DNA of 64,000 nt from Pandoraea faecigallinarum (GTDB lineage: Bacteria; Pseudomonadota; Gammaproteobacteria; Burkholderiales; Burkholderiaceae). The notes under the pieces were generated by a model that made no database searches, was not told the DNA's origin, and was given only the letters and a program-made list of their open reading frames with translations. Positions 8,058 through 16,445 of this stretch are shown here, one piece after another. The position numbers were made by a program, and so were the translations under genes. Location: contig NZ_CP011807.3 of assembly GCF_001029105.3 (NCBI RefSeq), forward strand, positions 62,001-126,000, written 5' to 3'. Numbering within the stretch: position 1 is the first letter of the stretch; every line of letters starts with the position of its first letter.

Positions 8058-9188
8058 TCAGAACGTGTGACGCATGCCCAGCGTGATGGCCATCTGGCGC
8101 TTCGTGCTCGACGCCGCGTAACCGAAGAGCTGCGCGACCTGCGCGTCGCCTGCGGCCTGCTGGGCGTTGAGCGTGAGCGCGACGTCCGTACGCCTGGACA
8201 GCCAGTAGTCGGCTTGCAGGTTGATCTGATGCCATTGCGGACGCGTGTTGATTACATCGTACTTGCCTGCCGTGAAGCCGTACGCGGCGCCCAGCACGAG
8301 GGCCGGCGTCACGTTGTAGTTCAGCGTCAGGTTGTAATTCTGGAGATGCAGGTGCGAGTTGTCGAGATACGTGTAGTGCACGTCCGAGAACATCGCGCCG
8401 ATGAGCGCCGGGCCCCAGCGGTAGAAGCCGCCCGTGGCGAAGATGCGTTGCTGGCTGGCGAAGACGTTGGCACGCGTGGCGCTCTTCGAGAAGATCAGCA
8501 GCGGGCTGGCGTAATCGTTGGCGATGGCGCCGTCGTTGTTCGTGCCGCTGAACGGGTTGTTGTACTGCGCGTAGGCGGCGTTCCAGTCGAAGTTGCCGTA
8601 CTTGTAGCCGAGGCCGAAGCTGTAGGCGTTGTTGTTGCGAAAACCGGTGGCCGAGTTCGAGAAGCCATACTGCGCCGTGCCATGGAAGCCGCCGACGCTC
8701 GGGCTGACCCACTTCACCGAGTTCTGCATGCGGATGTCGTTGTATCCGTTGTCGTTGTCGCCAATGTTCACACCGTTACTCGAAATGATGATCGGGCCGA
8801 CGTAATCGTGAATGGTGTCGTACTGACGGCCGAGCGTGAGCGTGCCCCACTGCTTGTCGGACAGACCGACGAACGACTGACGGCCGAAGGCGCGGCCGTT
8901 CTGCGCGCCGGTGCCGTTCACGATGCTGAAGCCGGCTTCGAGCGTGAAGATGGCTTTGGTGCCGTTGCCGAGGTCTTCCGAGCCACGGAAACCCCAGCGC
9001 GGATTCTGGTTGGTGCCCGAGAGCGCCTGCCACGTCTTGCTGCCGCCCTGGTTACTCACGTACCCCACGCCGCCCGAGATCAGGCCGTAAATCGTAACGT
9101 TGCTCTGTGCGTGTGCGGCGCTAGCGCCGAGTCCCATTGCTGCGGCAAAGCCGGCAAGGCCCAGGCGGGCCAGAATCGTGGTCTTCAT
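8058..9188 (-). CDS. Outer-membrane porin, Burkholderiaceae type
   Basis: Trimeric beta-barrel general porin (Gram-negative porin family, OmpC-like). The 376 residues start with a Sec signal peptide ending AAHAQ. The mature start NVTIYGLISGGVGYV and the RWGFRGSEDLG and FVGLSDKQWGTLTLGRQYD segments are typical. The protein ends GMRHTF, with the C-terminal Phe needed for outer-membrane insertion by Bam. It is the promoter-proximal gene of an operon with the nucleoside hydrolase, which suggests a role in nucleoside entry. Confidence 0.93.
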   Translation of the reverse strand: MKTTILARLGLAGFAAAMGLGASAAHAQSNVTIYGLISGGVGYVSNQGGSKTWQALSGTNQNPRWGFRGSEDLGNGTKAIFTLEAGFSIVNGTGAQNGRAFGRQSFVGLSDKQWGTLTLGRQYDTIHDYVGPIIISSNGVNIGDNDNGYNDIRMQNSVKWVSPSVGGFHGTAQYGFSNSATGFRNNNAYSFGLGYKYGNFDWNAAYAQYNNPFSGTNNDGAIANDYASPLLIFSKSATRANVFASQQRIFATGGFYRWGPALIGAMFSDVHYTYLDNSHLHLQNYNLTLNYNVTPALVLGAAYGFTAGKYDVINTRPQWHQINLQADYWLSRRTDVALTLNAQQAAGDAQVAQLFGYAASSTKRQMAITLGMRHTF

Positions 9189-9295
9189 GAGGTGTGGCGT
9201 TCTCTAATGTCGGTGTCCGCGCGCCTGCGAGAGTGGGCGCGGTTCGGACCGAACTATAGGGAAGGGGCTTGTATAAATATAATTTTGATTTTTTA

Positions 9296-9320
9296 TATAT
9301 CGATAAATTGAATCGATATA
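9296..9320. promoter_or_regulatory. Palindromic operator upstream of the porin-nucleoside hydrolase operon
   Basis: Perfect 9-bp inverted repeat TATATCGAT-N7-ATCGATATA, centred about 120 bp before the porin start. It shares the 15-bp core with the site at 5681-5698. The run of A/T at 9270-9300 next to it probably contains the porin promoter. The rest of the 9189-9631 gap shows no gene I can support. Confidence 0.65.
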
Positions 9321-9631
9321 AGCGCGTGGGGCTCATGGGGACTGGGGGATGCCCCAAGGCGGGGTGATGCTGCGAGCGTTGCGTCTGTCCGACAGCTGGC
9401 TGCGCGAGCAGGCGTGCCACGAGCGAACACGGGGCACCGTCTCGCCCGGCTTCGCATCTCGCGCTCGAAACCGGCAATGGCATGAGCGAATTCCGCAAAA
9501 CGCCCGGCGAATCGTTTCCTATGTTTGTACCGTACCGCACGTTGGGTCATGTCGGATATCCACCGGAATCTGCCTCTCGAATCCGCTGGGACATCGCTTT
9601 CCTCCTCCCCCATCTCGTCAGGAGAACTTCA

Positions 9632-10597
9632 ATGGAAATTAGTCAGGTCAGCGGTATCGCGAGCGCGAGGTCTGCGGCAGTCCCTTCGTCGTCGAATATG
9701 GTCAAGACGGACAACGAATTGAATGATCGCTTATTGGCAGCGCTTGAGTTGGGGCCTTCCGTGTCGGTCGTTGGCGAATGGCCGCAGGCCCATGGATACA
9801 GTCGATGGGATTTTGTCTGTGCCATGCGTGACGATATTGAAAGACTGCGCGGCCAGCGCGGGACTTTTACGATTGCGGCGAATCCCGCCGGCGGAATCGG
9901 CTTCGAAGCGCTCAGGATCGCGAGCGCGCTAGGCATCGGAACGCTGGCGATCTATGAGAGTGCCGATGTCGTGCCCAACACACCATTTTGGGAGCGGGAA
10001 ATTGTCATAGAGAGCGCGCAGGGCGGCGCGCCGACGCAAACGCCGGAAGGTAAGCGCGATGTATTTGGCACCCTGCAGGCGCTGCACCCCAGCTCGGGGG
10101 CGCTGCTGGCATACGGCGGCGGCGATGCAATGACTTCCGTTGCCGAGGCATGGTTCTGCGGATATTCCGTGTTCGTCGAGACGAAATTCATGGCGCCGGA
10201 CAAACGAAACACTCTGGTGCAGGATTTCCTGAAGCGCACGCATATCCAGACGATGGCGCATGCGCATGTCAATGGATATCAGACCGTACACACCTCGACG
10301 GATCCGAAATACTTCTACGAAACGGAGCCCGATGCCGAGTCCCTCTTTCGTCAGAACGACACTGGCTGGTTGGAAAAAATCGGCGATTTTCTTGGGGCAG
10401 AGGCCAAGAAAAAATGGCTGCGCCCGGTCCAAATTCCCGAGGAAACGCCGCAAGATCACGACGATGCGGAACGTAATTTTTTTCCTCATTCTGTCAGGAG
10501 AAATTCATGGAAGTCGGACAAGTCGGCCGGGCCGCACGAATCATTGGGACAGAGGTGCAATCGTCAACCAGCATCGTCAGAACCGATCGGGAACTAA
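9632..10597 (+). CDS. LOG/SLOG-like Rossmann protein, copy 1 of a tandem pair
   Basis: Unknown function. 321 residues. The core reads like a lysine-decarboxylase-like (LOG/SLOG) nucleotide-binding fold: strand VSVVGEW, helix, TIAANPAGGIGFEALRIASALGIGTLAIYE, then LLAYGGGDAMTSVAEAW, comparable to the Gly-rich and GGxGTxxE-type motifs of that fold. The usual catalytic residues are not clearly kept. The start at 9632 is supported by AGGAG 7 nt before it and by matching N-terminal sequence (MEISQV versus MEVGQV) and leader in copy 2. Its last 30 or so codons overlap the start of copy 2 in another frame, and about 60 residues follow the point (KKW) near which copy 2 ends, so the original stop has probably been lost. 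Base composition is clearly less GC-rich than the surroundings, suggesting acquired DNA. Confidence 0.7.
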   Translation: MEISQVSGIASARSAAVPSSSNMVKTDNELNDRLLAALELGPSVSVVGEWPQAHGYSRWDFVCAMRDDIERLRGQRGTFTIAANPAGGIGFEALRIASALGIGTLAIYESADVVPNTPFWEREIVIESAQGGAPTQTPEGKRDVFGTLQALHPSSGALLAYGGGDAMTSVAEAWFCGYSVFVETKFMAPDKRNTLVQDFLKRTHIQTMAHAHVNGYQTVHTSTDPKYFYETEPDAESLFRQNDTGWLEKIGDFLGAEAKKKWLRPVQIPEETPQDHDDAERNFFPHSVRRNSWKSDKSAGPHESLGQRCNRQPASSEPIGN

Positions 10598-11313
10598 AGG
10601 AGCGGGTGACGACGCTTCTCGATGGCAGGAACTCCGTTTCTGTCGTCGGTGAGTTTCCCGGCACTGCGGCATTTCCAGAGGAGGTCACACAAGATGTGAT
10701 TGACACCTTTGAAAGACTTCTCGGTCAGGGACGAAATTTCACGGTTGTCGCGAATCCGGGCGGCGACTTCGGCGCGATCGTGCTCAAAGAAGCAAAGAAC
10801 ATGGGCATCCGGACGCTGGCAATTTATGAAACCGGGGATATCTTGATTAGCGAGAAAACGTGGGATGACGAAATCGTCATTCAGGGCAACGGTGGGGCAC
10901 CGACATTGATGCCCGAGTGCCAATTCGCGGTGTTCGGCCGCATGCAGGAATTACACCCGCGAACGGGGGTTTTGCTTGCCTATGGGGGTGGGGGCGAGTC
11001 GGTGGCCGAGGCGTGGAGCGGCAGATATCCGGTGTTCTTTCAGGACGAATTCATGTCGCCGCGCGATAAAGCGGCATACACCGAGAATTTGTTGAAGAAG
11101 ACGATGGTGCGCAGGATGGAATATGCGCATTGCGATGGGTATCTGTTGGGCAACGACAAGGGACAACATCCCTGGTTCTTCGAAATGGATTTGGCGCCGG
11201 AGCGCCGTCATATGCTGGAATCCGACGATCGTCATTGGTTTGTCAAAATCGTCGATGCGTTGTATCTGGATCCGCAACAAAAATGGCGCGGCAGTTTCAG
11301 CGTCCACGAATGA
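10507..11313 (+). CDS. LOG/SLOG-like Rossmann protein, copy 2 of a tandem pair
   Basis: 268-residue paralogue of the preceding gene. Shared blocks include SVSVVGE, FTVVANPGGDFGAIVLKEA, GIRTLAIYET, GGAPT.MPE, GVLLAYGGGGESVAEAW and a PV-F--EFM-P-K segment, over the full length. It has AGGAG 6 nt before the ATG and is translationally linked to copy 1 by a 91-bp overlap. No signal peptide or membrane segment is seen. The N-terminal 30 residues are Ser/Thr/Val-rich and conserved with copy 1 despite looking unstructured, so an export or targeting signal is possible. Lower GC than its neighbours. Biochemical function and partner are unknown. Confidence 0.75.
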   Translation: MEVGQVGRAARIIGTEVQSSTSIVRTDRELKERVTTLLDGRNSVSVVGEFPGTAAFPEEVTQDVIDTFERLLGQGRNFTVVANPGGDFGAIVLKEAKNMGIRTLAIYETGDILISEKTWDDEIVIQGNGGAPTLMPECQFAVFGRMQELHPRTGVLLAYGGGGESVAEAWSGRYPVFFQDEFMSPRDKAAYTENLLKKTMVRRMEYAHCDGYLLGNDKGQHPWFFEMDLAPERRHMLESDDRHWFVKIVDALYLDPQQKWRGSFSVHE

Positions 11314-11363
11314 CATCGGGGAGCCGCACATTGCCATCGACGGTTAATCGCTGCTAAGCGCTG

Positions 11364-12650
11364 CTAAGCGCCGCGCGCAAGCAATACCGGCGCCTGTGCC
11401 ACCAGATACAGCACGGCGCCGATGAGACCGCCGACGAGCGTGCCGTTGATGCGGATGTATTGCAGGTCTTGCCCCACGCTGAGTCGAATCTGCCGTGACA
11501 GATGTTCCGCATTCCAGCCATGCACCGTTGCGCGGATGTGTTCCGTCACGAAGTCGGCGAAACCTGGGGCCATGCGTTCGGCGGCGTCTCGCAGTTGCGC
11601 GTCGAGCGCCTTGCGTAACGATTCGCTGCGTGCGAGTTCCTGCCCGATCCACGCGGCGGCACCCGTGATCTTCGCGCCGATCACCGAGTCGCCGCGCGCC
11701 AGATCCCGCTTCACCCAGCTGCGCCATTCGCTCCACAGGCCGCCCACGTAGGCGTTCAGCGCCGTGTCGCCTTTCAACTGTGCCTTGAAGCCGTCGAGCT
11801 TCGCCTGGACGTCGGCATCGTGCTTCAGGCGCTCGATCAGCCCCGCAACCGCCCGGTCGAAGGCCTGACGCAACTGGTGGGACTCGTCTGCCTCCATCTG
11901 CGCGAGCAGGCGCGTCACCGCCGCCGAAATCATGTCGGAGCCCTTGTTGCCGATCCATTCCGAGGGCAACACCTTTTCCTTCTTTGGATGATCGGCCTTG
12001 AGCCATTCGACAATGCGCGCCGAGATGAACTGGCGCGTCTGCGGCTCGTTGAGCAACTCGACGAGATAGTCCAGCGTCTCGTCGAGCAATGCCTGATGGC
12101 GTCCCTCGCGCGTGAGCGTGTCGAGAATCGCCGCCGCCGATTGCGACAGGTCGAGCCGGTCGATCATCGTGTCGAGTGCACGGCGAATGAAGGCCTGTAC
12201 GTTGCGCTCGTCCATCACGTCGAGCACACCGCTCGCAACCTTGACGAGCACAGCACTCAACTGACGCGTGTTCTCGTACGATCCGAGCCAGCGTGTGAGG
12301 GCATCTGCCGGGTTCTGCTGTTCGATCAGCCTCACGACGGACGGCGTATCGAGAAACTTCTCGCGCACGAAGCGGGCGAGGCCGTCGCCAAGGGCGTCTT
12401 TCTTGCGGATCAGGATGTTCGTGTGCCGCGAGAGCCCGGGGATCGGAATACGCCGGAACAGCGCCTCGACGGCGAACCAGTCCGCAAGGCCGCCGACCAT
12501 TGCCGCTTCGGCCGCCGCGCGAATCCATCCGGTGAGGAAATGCACCGGCATGAAGAGCGTGGCGATAAAGATCGCCAGCGCAACGAGAAGGAACGAGAGT
12601 GCACGCCGTTCGGCGCGTTGCAGGGCGATGGCGGGATCGATGACATCCAT
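11364..12650 (-). CDS. DUF445 family membrane protein
   Basis: 428 residues, two membrane segments: one near the N-terminus (about 18-42, ALSFLLVALAIFIATLFMP) and one at the C-terminus (about 400-424). Between them is a long amphipathic helical region. The motif GWIRAAAEAAMVGGLADWFAVEALFRRIPIPGLSRHTNI is the hallmark of the DUF445 (YjiN-like) family. The role is not established; the shape resembles an envelope-spanning coiled protein. Two GCTGCTAAGC copies in tandem lie at its 3' end. Confidence 0.85.
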   Translation of the reverse strand: MDVIDPAIALQRAERRALSFLLVALAIFIATLFMPVHFLTGWIRAAAEAAMVGGLADWFAVEALFRRIPIPGLSRHTNILIRKKDALGDGLARFVREKFLDTPSVVRLIEQQNPADALTRWLGSYENTRQLSAVLVKVASGVLDVMDERNVQAFIRRALDTMIDRLDLSQSAAAILDTLTREGRHQALLDETLDYLVELLNEPQTRQFISARIVEWLKADHPKKEKVLPSEWIGNKGSDMISAAVTRLLAQMEADESHQLRQAFDRAVAGLIERLKHDADVQAKLDGFKAQLKGDTALNAYVGGLWSEWRSWVKRDLARGDSVIGAKITGAAAWIGQELARSESLRKALDAQLRDAAERMAPGFADFVTEHIRATVHGWNAEHLSRQIRLSVGQDLQYIRINGTLVGGLIGAVLYLVAQAPVLLARGA

Positions 12651-12676
12651 GCGCGACCGGTTCCTCAGAAAACGAA

Positions 12677-12706
12677 GACGCCTGACAGGTTACCCCGTCA
12701 GGCGTC
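12677..12706 (-). terminator. Hairpin terminator after glcB
   Basis: Perfect 10-bp inverted repeat GACGCCTGAC-N10-GTCAGGCGTC located 77 bp past the glcB stop and just before the DUF445 gene; on the minus strand it runs into a moderately T-rich stretch (TTCGTTTTCT). Confidence 0.7.
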
Positions 12707-12782
12707 TCGTGATAAGTCCGGCGTTCTGCGCGCTATCTGCGCGCCCCACCGCGGACTATCCGTAAGCGACTGCGCTCATGGC

Positions 12783-14963
12783 TCAACCGCGGTGCTTCGC
12801 CTTCAGTTCCAGACGGTACTTGTGCAGCAGCGGCTCGGTATAGCCGTTCGGTTGCGTCAGTCCTTCGAACACCAGCGCGCTGGCGGCCTTGAATGCCAGC
12901 GAGCGCTCGAAGTTCGGCGCCATCGGCACGTAGTGCCTGTCACCGGCATTCTGCTTGTCGACCACCGCTGCCATGCGCTTCATCGTCTCTTCGACCTGCT
13001 CGCGCGTAATCACGCCGTGGCGCAGCCAGTTCGCCAGATGCTGGCTCGAAATACGCAGCGTGGCGCGATCTTCCATCAAGCCGATGTCGTTGATGTCCGG
13101 CACCTTCGAGCAGCCCACGCCCCGGTCGATCCAGCGAACGACATAACCCAGAATGCCCTGCGCGTTGTTTTCGATTTCCTTGCGGATCTCTTCGGCGCTC
13201 CATTCGGCCTTGGCCACCACCGGGACTGTGAGCAGGCCGGCGAGCAGCGCATCGCGTTCCTTCGCGTAATCGATCTTCTCAAGTTCCTGCTGGACGGCCT
13301 GCACGTCGACCATGTGATAGTGCAGCGCGTGCAGCGTGGCGGCGGTCGGCGACGGCACCCATGCGGTGTTCGCGCCAGCCTTCGGATGCGCGATCTTTTG
13401 TTCCAGCATCGCGTGCATCAGGTCCGGCATGGCCCACATGCCCTTGCCGATCTGTGCGCGGCCGCGCAGGCCGGCGGCGAGACCCACGAGCACGTTGCTC
13501 TTCTCGTAGGCCGTGATCCAGGCGGAGGACTTCATGTCGCCCTTGCGCATCATCGGGCCAGCTTCCATCGCGGTGTGCATTTCGTCGCCCGTGCGGTCGA
13601 GGAAGCCCGTGTTGATGAACGCCACGCGCGCGGCCGCCGCTGCGATACAGGCCGGGAGGTTGACGCTGGTGCGGCGCTCCTCGTCCATGATGCCCATCTT
13701 GAGCGTGTTGCGCGGCAAGGCGTACAGGTCTTCGATGCGGCCGAACAGTTCGTCGGCGAAGGCCACTTCGGCCGGGCCGTGCATTTTCGGCTTGACGATG
13801 TAGATCGAACCCGTGCGCGAGTTCAGACGATGCTTGCGGTCGTGCAGCGAGGCGAGCACGGTGACCACGCCGTCGAGAATGCCTTCCGGAATTTCACGGC
13901 CTTCGCGGTCGGTGATCGCCGGGTTGGTCATCAGGTGGCCGACGTTGCGGATGAACAGCAGCGAGCGGCCGTGCAGCTTCACGGGCTTGCCGTCGGCGCC
14001 GGTGTATTCGCGGTCGGCGTTCAGACGGCGCGTGAAGGTCTTGCCGCCCTTTGAGACTTCCTCCGTCAGCGTGCCCTGCATCAGGCCCAGCCAGTTGCGA
14101 TACAGCTCGACCTTGTCGTCGGCATCGACGGCCGCGACCGAGTCCTCGCAGTCGATGATGGTCGTGACGGCGGCTTCGACGAGCACGTCCTTGATATGGG
14201 CGGCGTCGGTCTTGCCGATCGGATGGCTGGCGTCGAACTGAATTTCGAAATGCAGGCCGTTGTGCTTGAGCAGCACGGCCGTGGGCGCGGCGGCGTCGCC
14301 CTGGAAGCCGACGAACAGGGCCGGCGTGGCGAGACCCGTCTTGCCGTTCGTCGTCGTGACGACGAGCTTGCCGTTCTCGACGCTGTAGCCGGTGGCGTCC
14401 TTATGCGAGCCAACCGCCAGCGGTGCGGCCTGGTCGAGGAACCCGCGCGCGAAGGCGATCACGAGTTCGCCGCGCTTCGGGTTGTAGCCGGCGCCCTTCT
14501 CTGCGCCGCCGGTCTCGGGGATGGCGTCCGTGCCGTAGAGGGCGTCGTACAGGCTGCCCCAGCGCGCATTGGCGGCGTTCAGGGCGTAGCGGGCGTTCGA
14601 CAGGGGCACGACCAGTTGCGGGCCGGCCTGCTCGGCGATTTCGTAATCGACGTCTGCCGTGGTGGCCTTCACGCCGGCCGGTGCAGGCAGGAGATAGCCG
14701 ATCTTTTCGAGGAAGGCGCGGTAGGCGGCAGCATCGGCAATCGGACCCGGGTTGGCGCGGTGCCAGTTGTCGAGTTCGCCTTGCAGACGGTCACGTTCGG
14801 TGAGCAGGGCGCGGTTCTTCGGGGCGAGGTCATGGACGATGGCGTCGAAGCCTTTCCAGAACGCGTCGACATCGACGCCGGTGCCCGGCAGGGCTTCCTT
14901 TTCGATGAACGCGATCAGATTGTCTGCGACCGTCAGGCCGCCACGCTGGGAAGTGGAAGTCAT
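12783..14963 (-). CDS. glcB: Malate synthase G
   Basis: Condenses glyoxylate with acetyl-CoA to give malate, the second step of the glyoxylate shunt, in the cytoplasm. The 726 residues match the monomeric G-type enzyme (about 720) rather than the 530-residue A type. Typical stretches are the N-terminal [51 protein letters not shown] and [15 protein letters not shown]. It is monocistronic, with a terminator behind it and a 12-bp palindrome 116-127 bp before its start. No isocitrate lyase gene is present in the window. Confidence 0.96.
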   Translation of the reverse strand: MTSTSQRGGLTVADNLIAFIEKEALPGTGVDVDAFWKGFDAIVHDLAPKNRALLTERDRLQGELDNWHRANPGPIADAAAYRAFLEKIGYLLPAPAGVKATTADVDYEIAEQAGPQLVVPLSNARYALNAANARWGSLYDALYGTDAIPETGGAEKGAGYNPKRGELVIAFARGFLDQAAPLAVGSHKDATGYSVENGKLVVTTTNGKTGLATPALFVGFQGDAAAPTAVLLKHNGLHFEIQFDASHPIGKTDAAHIKDVLVEAAVTTIIDCEDSVAAVDADDKVELYRNWLGLMQGTLTEEVSKGGKTFTRRLNADREYTGADGKPVKLHGRSLLFIRNVGHLMTNPAITDREGREIPEGILDGVVTVLASLHDRKHRLNSRTGSIYIVKPKMHGPAEVAFADELFGRIEDLYALPRNTLKMGIMDEERRTSVNLPACIAAAAARVAFINTGFLDRTGDEMHTAMEAGPMMRKGDMKSSAWITAYEKSNVLVGLAAGLRGRAQIGKGMWAMPDLMHAMLEQKIAHPKAGANTAWVPSPTAATLHALHYHMVDVQAVQQELEKIDYAKERDALLAGLLTVPVVAKAEWSAEEIRKEIENNAQGILGYVVRWIDRGVGCSKVPDINDIGLMEDRATLRISSQHLANWLRHGVITREQVEETMKRMAAVVDKQNAGDRHYVPMAPNFERSLAFKAASALVFEGLTQPNGYTEPLLHKYRLELKAKHRG

Positions 14964-15078
14964 GATGCTGTACTCGAGTTTGAAAACCAGGTTGACGCGA
15001 CTCCGTCCGCCCTCTTGCCGGGTGTCCGGCGCATTTCGCGACGGACCGATCGTCAGGAGGACAGACGTTAAGGGGCAG

Positions 15079-15090
15079 TCTTATATAAGA
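15079..15090. promoter_or_regulatory. TCTTATATAAGA palindrome upstream of glcB
   Basis: Perfect 12-bp palindrome in the glcB leader. Similar CTTATATAAG sites have, to my recollection, been predicted before central carbon genes of beta-proteobacteria and tied to GntR-type regulators; I cannot verify this here. It could also form part of the glcB -10 region. The rest of 14964-15403 shows no gene. Confidence 0.45.
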
Positions 15091-15403
15091 GTCTGAGTGT
15101 AATCCTTCTCCGGTCACTCGGAAACCCGGTATTTCGAGTCCCGGCACCGCCGCAGCTTATAGGTGGCATAAGGGTTTGCGTATGACATCGACGCGACGAG
15201 GCTTTGCGCCCGGTCGCCGATTTTTCGTGTGCAGTTGCAGCATTCGGTATGGCGTTTCACTTTATGAGAAACGCAGACGATCGAATGAGGATGTGCGCGA
15301 GCGGCGTGGACACGCGGGATTTTGTTCGCTCCCGCGGCGGGTACACTCGGTGTTTTCGCCGAGTGCGTACCCCCAGGACCATCCGCCCAAGGAGGCAAGC
15401 GTC

Positions 15404-16117
15404 GTGAAACAGATCTTGATGATGAGCAGTTCCCGCAAGGGTCAATCGGCCTATCTGGAACATGCGGGGGATCAGGTGAACGCGGTGCTCAGGGGCCGCG
15501 CGAAGCGCGTGTTGTTCGTGCCTTATGCGGGCGGCATCACCTTTGGTTTCGACGAGTACGAGTCGCGTGTGAAACCGTCCTTCGAGCGTTTCGGATACGA
15601 GCTGGAGTCCATTCATCGATACCGGGATGCACGTGCGGCCGTCGAGCAGGCGGAAGCCGTGGTGATCGGTGGCGGCAATACGTTTGTGCTGCTCGACCGC
15701 ATGTACAACGCGGGCATTGTGGGATTGCTGCGCGAGCGCGTGAGCGCTGGCATGCCGTATGTGGGATGGAGTGCCGGGGCGAACGTCGTGTGTCCGACCA
15801 TCCGCACGACCAACGACATGCCGATCGTCGAGCCGCCGACACTCAAGGCATTGGGCGTGGTGCCGTTTCAGGTGAATCCGCACTTCATCAGCGGCAAGCC
15901 AGCGGGTCACAACGGCGAGTCGCGCGAGGAGCGTCTTGCGGAATATCTGGCAATCAACCCCGACGAAGGTATCGTCGCGATTCCCGAGGGCGTCGCATTA
16001 CATGTGCATGGTGATAGCGCTACGGTGCTCGGCGAATTCGACGCTCTGCATTTCAAGCAAGGCGGCGTCATCGACAAGATCGCGACAGGCAGCACGTTCG
16101 CGTTGGCATCGATTTGA
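15404..16117 (+). CDS. pepE: Dipeptidase E (alpha-aspartyl dipeptidase), family S51
   Basis: Cytoplasmic serine peptidase that hydrolyses Asp-X dipeptides. 237 residues, close to the 229 of the enterobacterial enzyme. VIGGGNTF (87-94) and GWSAGAN (121-127, nucleophile Ser123) are family signatures. Asp138 and His161 (NPHFISG) fit the rest of the catalytic set. The GTG start at 15404 is chosen because AAGGAGG lies 8 nt upstream and the family N-terminus begins there; the frame continues further upstream without a better site. Single-gene unit followed by a hairpin. Confidence 0.92.
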   Translation: MKQILMMSSSRKGQSAYLEHAGDQVNAVLRGRAKRVLFVPYAGGITFGFDEYESRVKPSFERFGYELESIHRYRDARAAVEQAEAVVIGGGNTFVLLDRMYNAGIVGLLRERVSAGMPYVGWSAGANVVCPTIRTTNDMPIVEPPTLKALGVVPFQVNPHFISGKPAGHNGESREERLAEYLAINPDEGIVAIPEGVALHVHGDSATVLGEFDALHFKQGGVIDKIATGSTFALASI

Positions 16118-16143
16118 GTTGGGTGCCGTGTCGTTGTATTTGA

Positions 16144-16172
16144 CGGATGGCTCCGGGGTGCCGGAGCATCCG
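16144..16172 (+). terminator. Hairpin after pepE
   Basis: CGGATGGCTCCGG paired with CCGGAGCATCCG (one bulged base) around a GGTG loop, 27 bp past the pepE stop and followed by an AT-rich run. Probable terminator. Confidence 0.6.
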
Positions 16173-16306
16173 TAAATTCTGAAAATATGAGTTTTTGCGC
16201 CAAGTTTCGGTAGTGAGGCGCTGTCCTGCTGGCAAAATTCCCACTCGTTTTCCGATGCGCTCTCCCCCCGGAGCGCAATGACTGTCGATGACGCGAGCGA
16301 GTGGTA

Positions 16307-16322
16307 ACCGTTCGTGAACGGT
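16307..16322. promoter_or_regulatory. Palindrome in the EamA transporter leader
   Basis: ACCGTTC-GT-GAACGGT, a perfect 7-bp inverted repeat 124-139 bp before the transporter start. Possible operator for an unknown regulator. The 16118-16445 gap otherwise holds only the pepE hairpin. Confidence 0.35.
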
Positions 16323-16445
16323 ACATGTAAAGGGGGGAATCTTGGCTCGGAAGTACACGAATCTCAGGCTTACCGGCGAGCAGAAAAGAGACCGGCCCGC
16401 CCGCGTGACCTTTGTCAACTTCGTCCGCGAAGCGCGGAGAGTCTG

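Noticed and set aside
9482..9631. Upstream extension of LOG-like copy 1
   Set aside because: The ATG at 9632 has a good ribosome-binding site and aligns with the start of copy 2; the extension has no counterpart.
11820..14054. 744-codon open frame on the + strand across the DUF445 and glcB genes
   Set aside because: Antisense to two clearly recognisable genes; Arg/His-rich composition typical of a shadow frame in GC-rich DNA.
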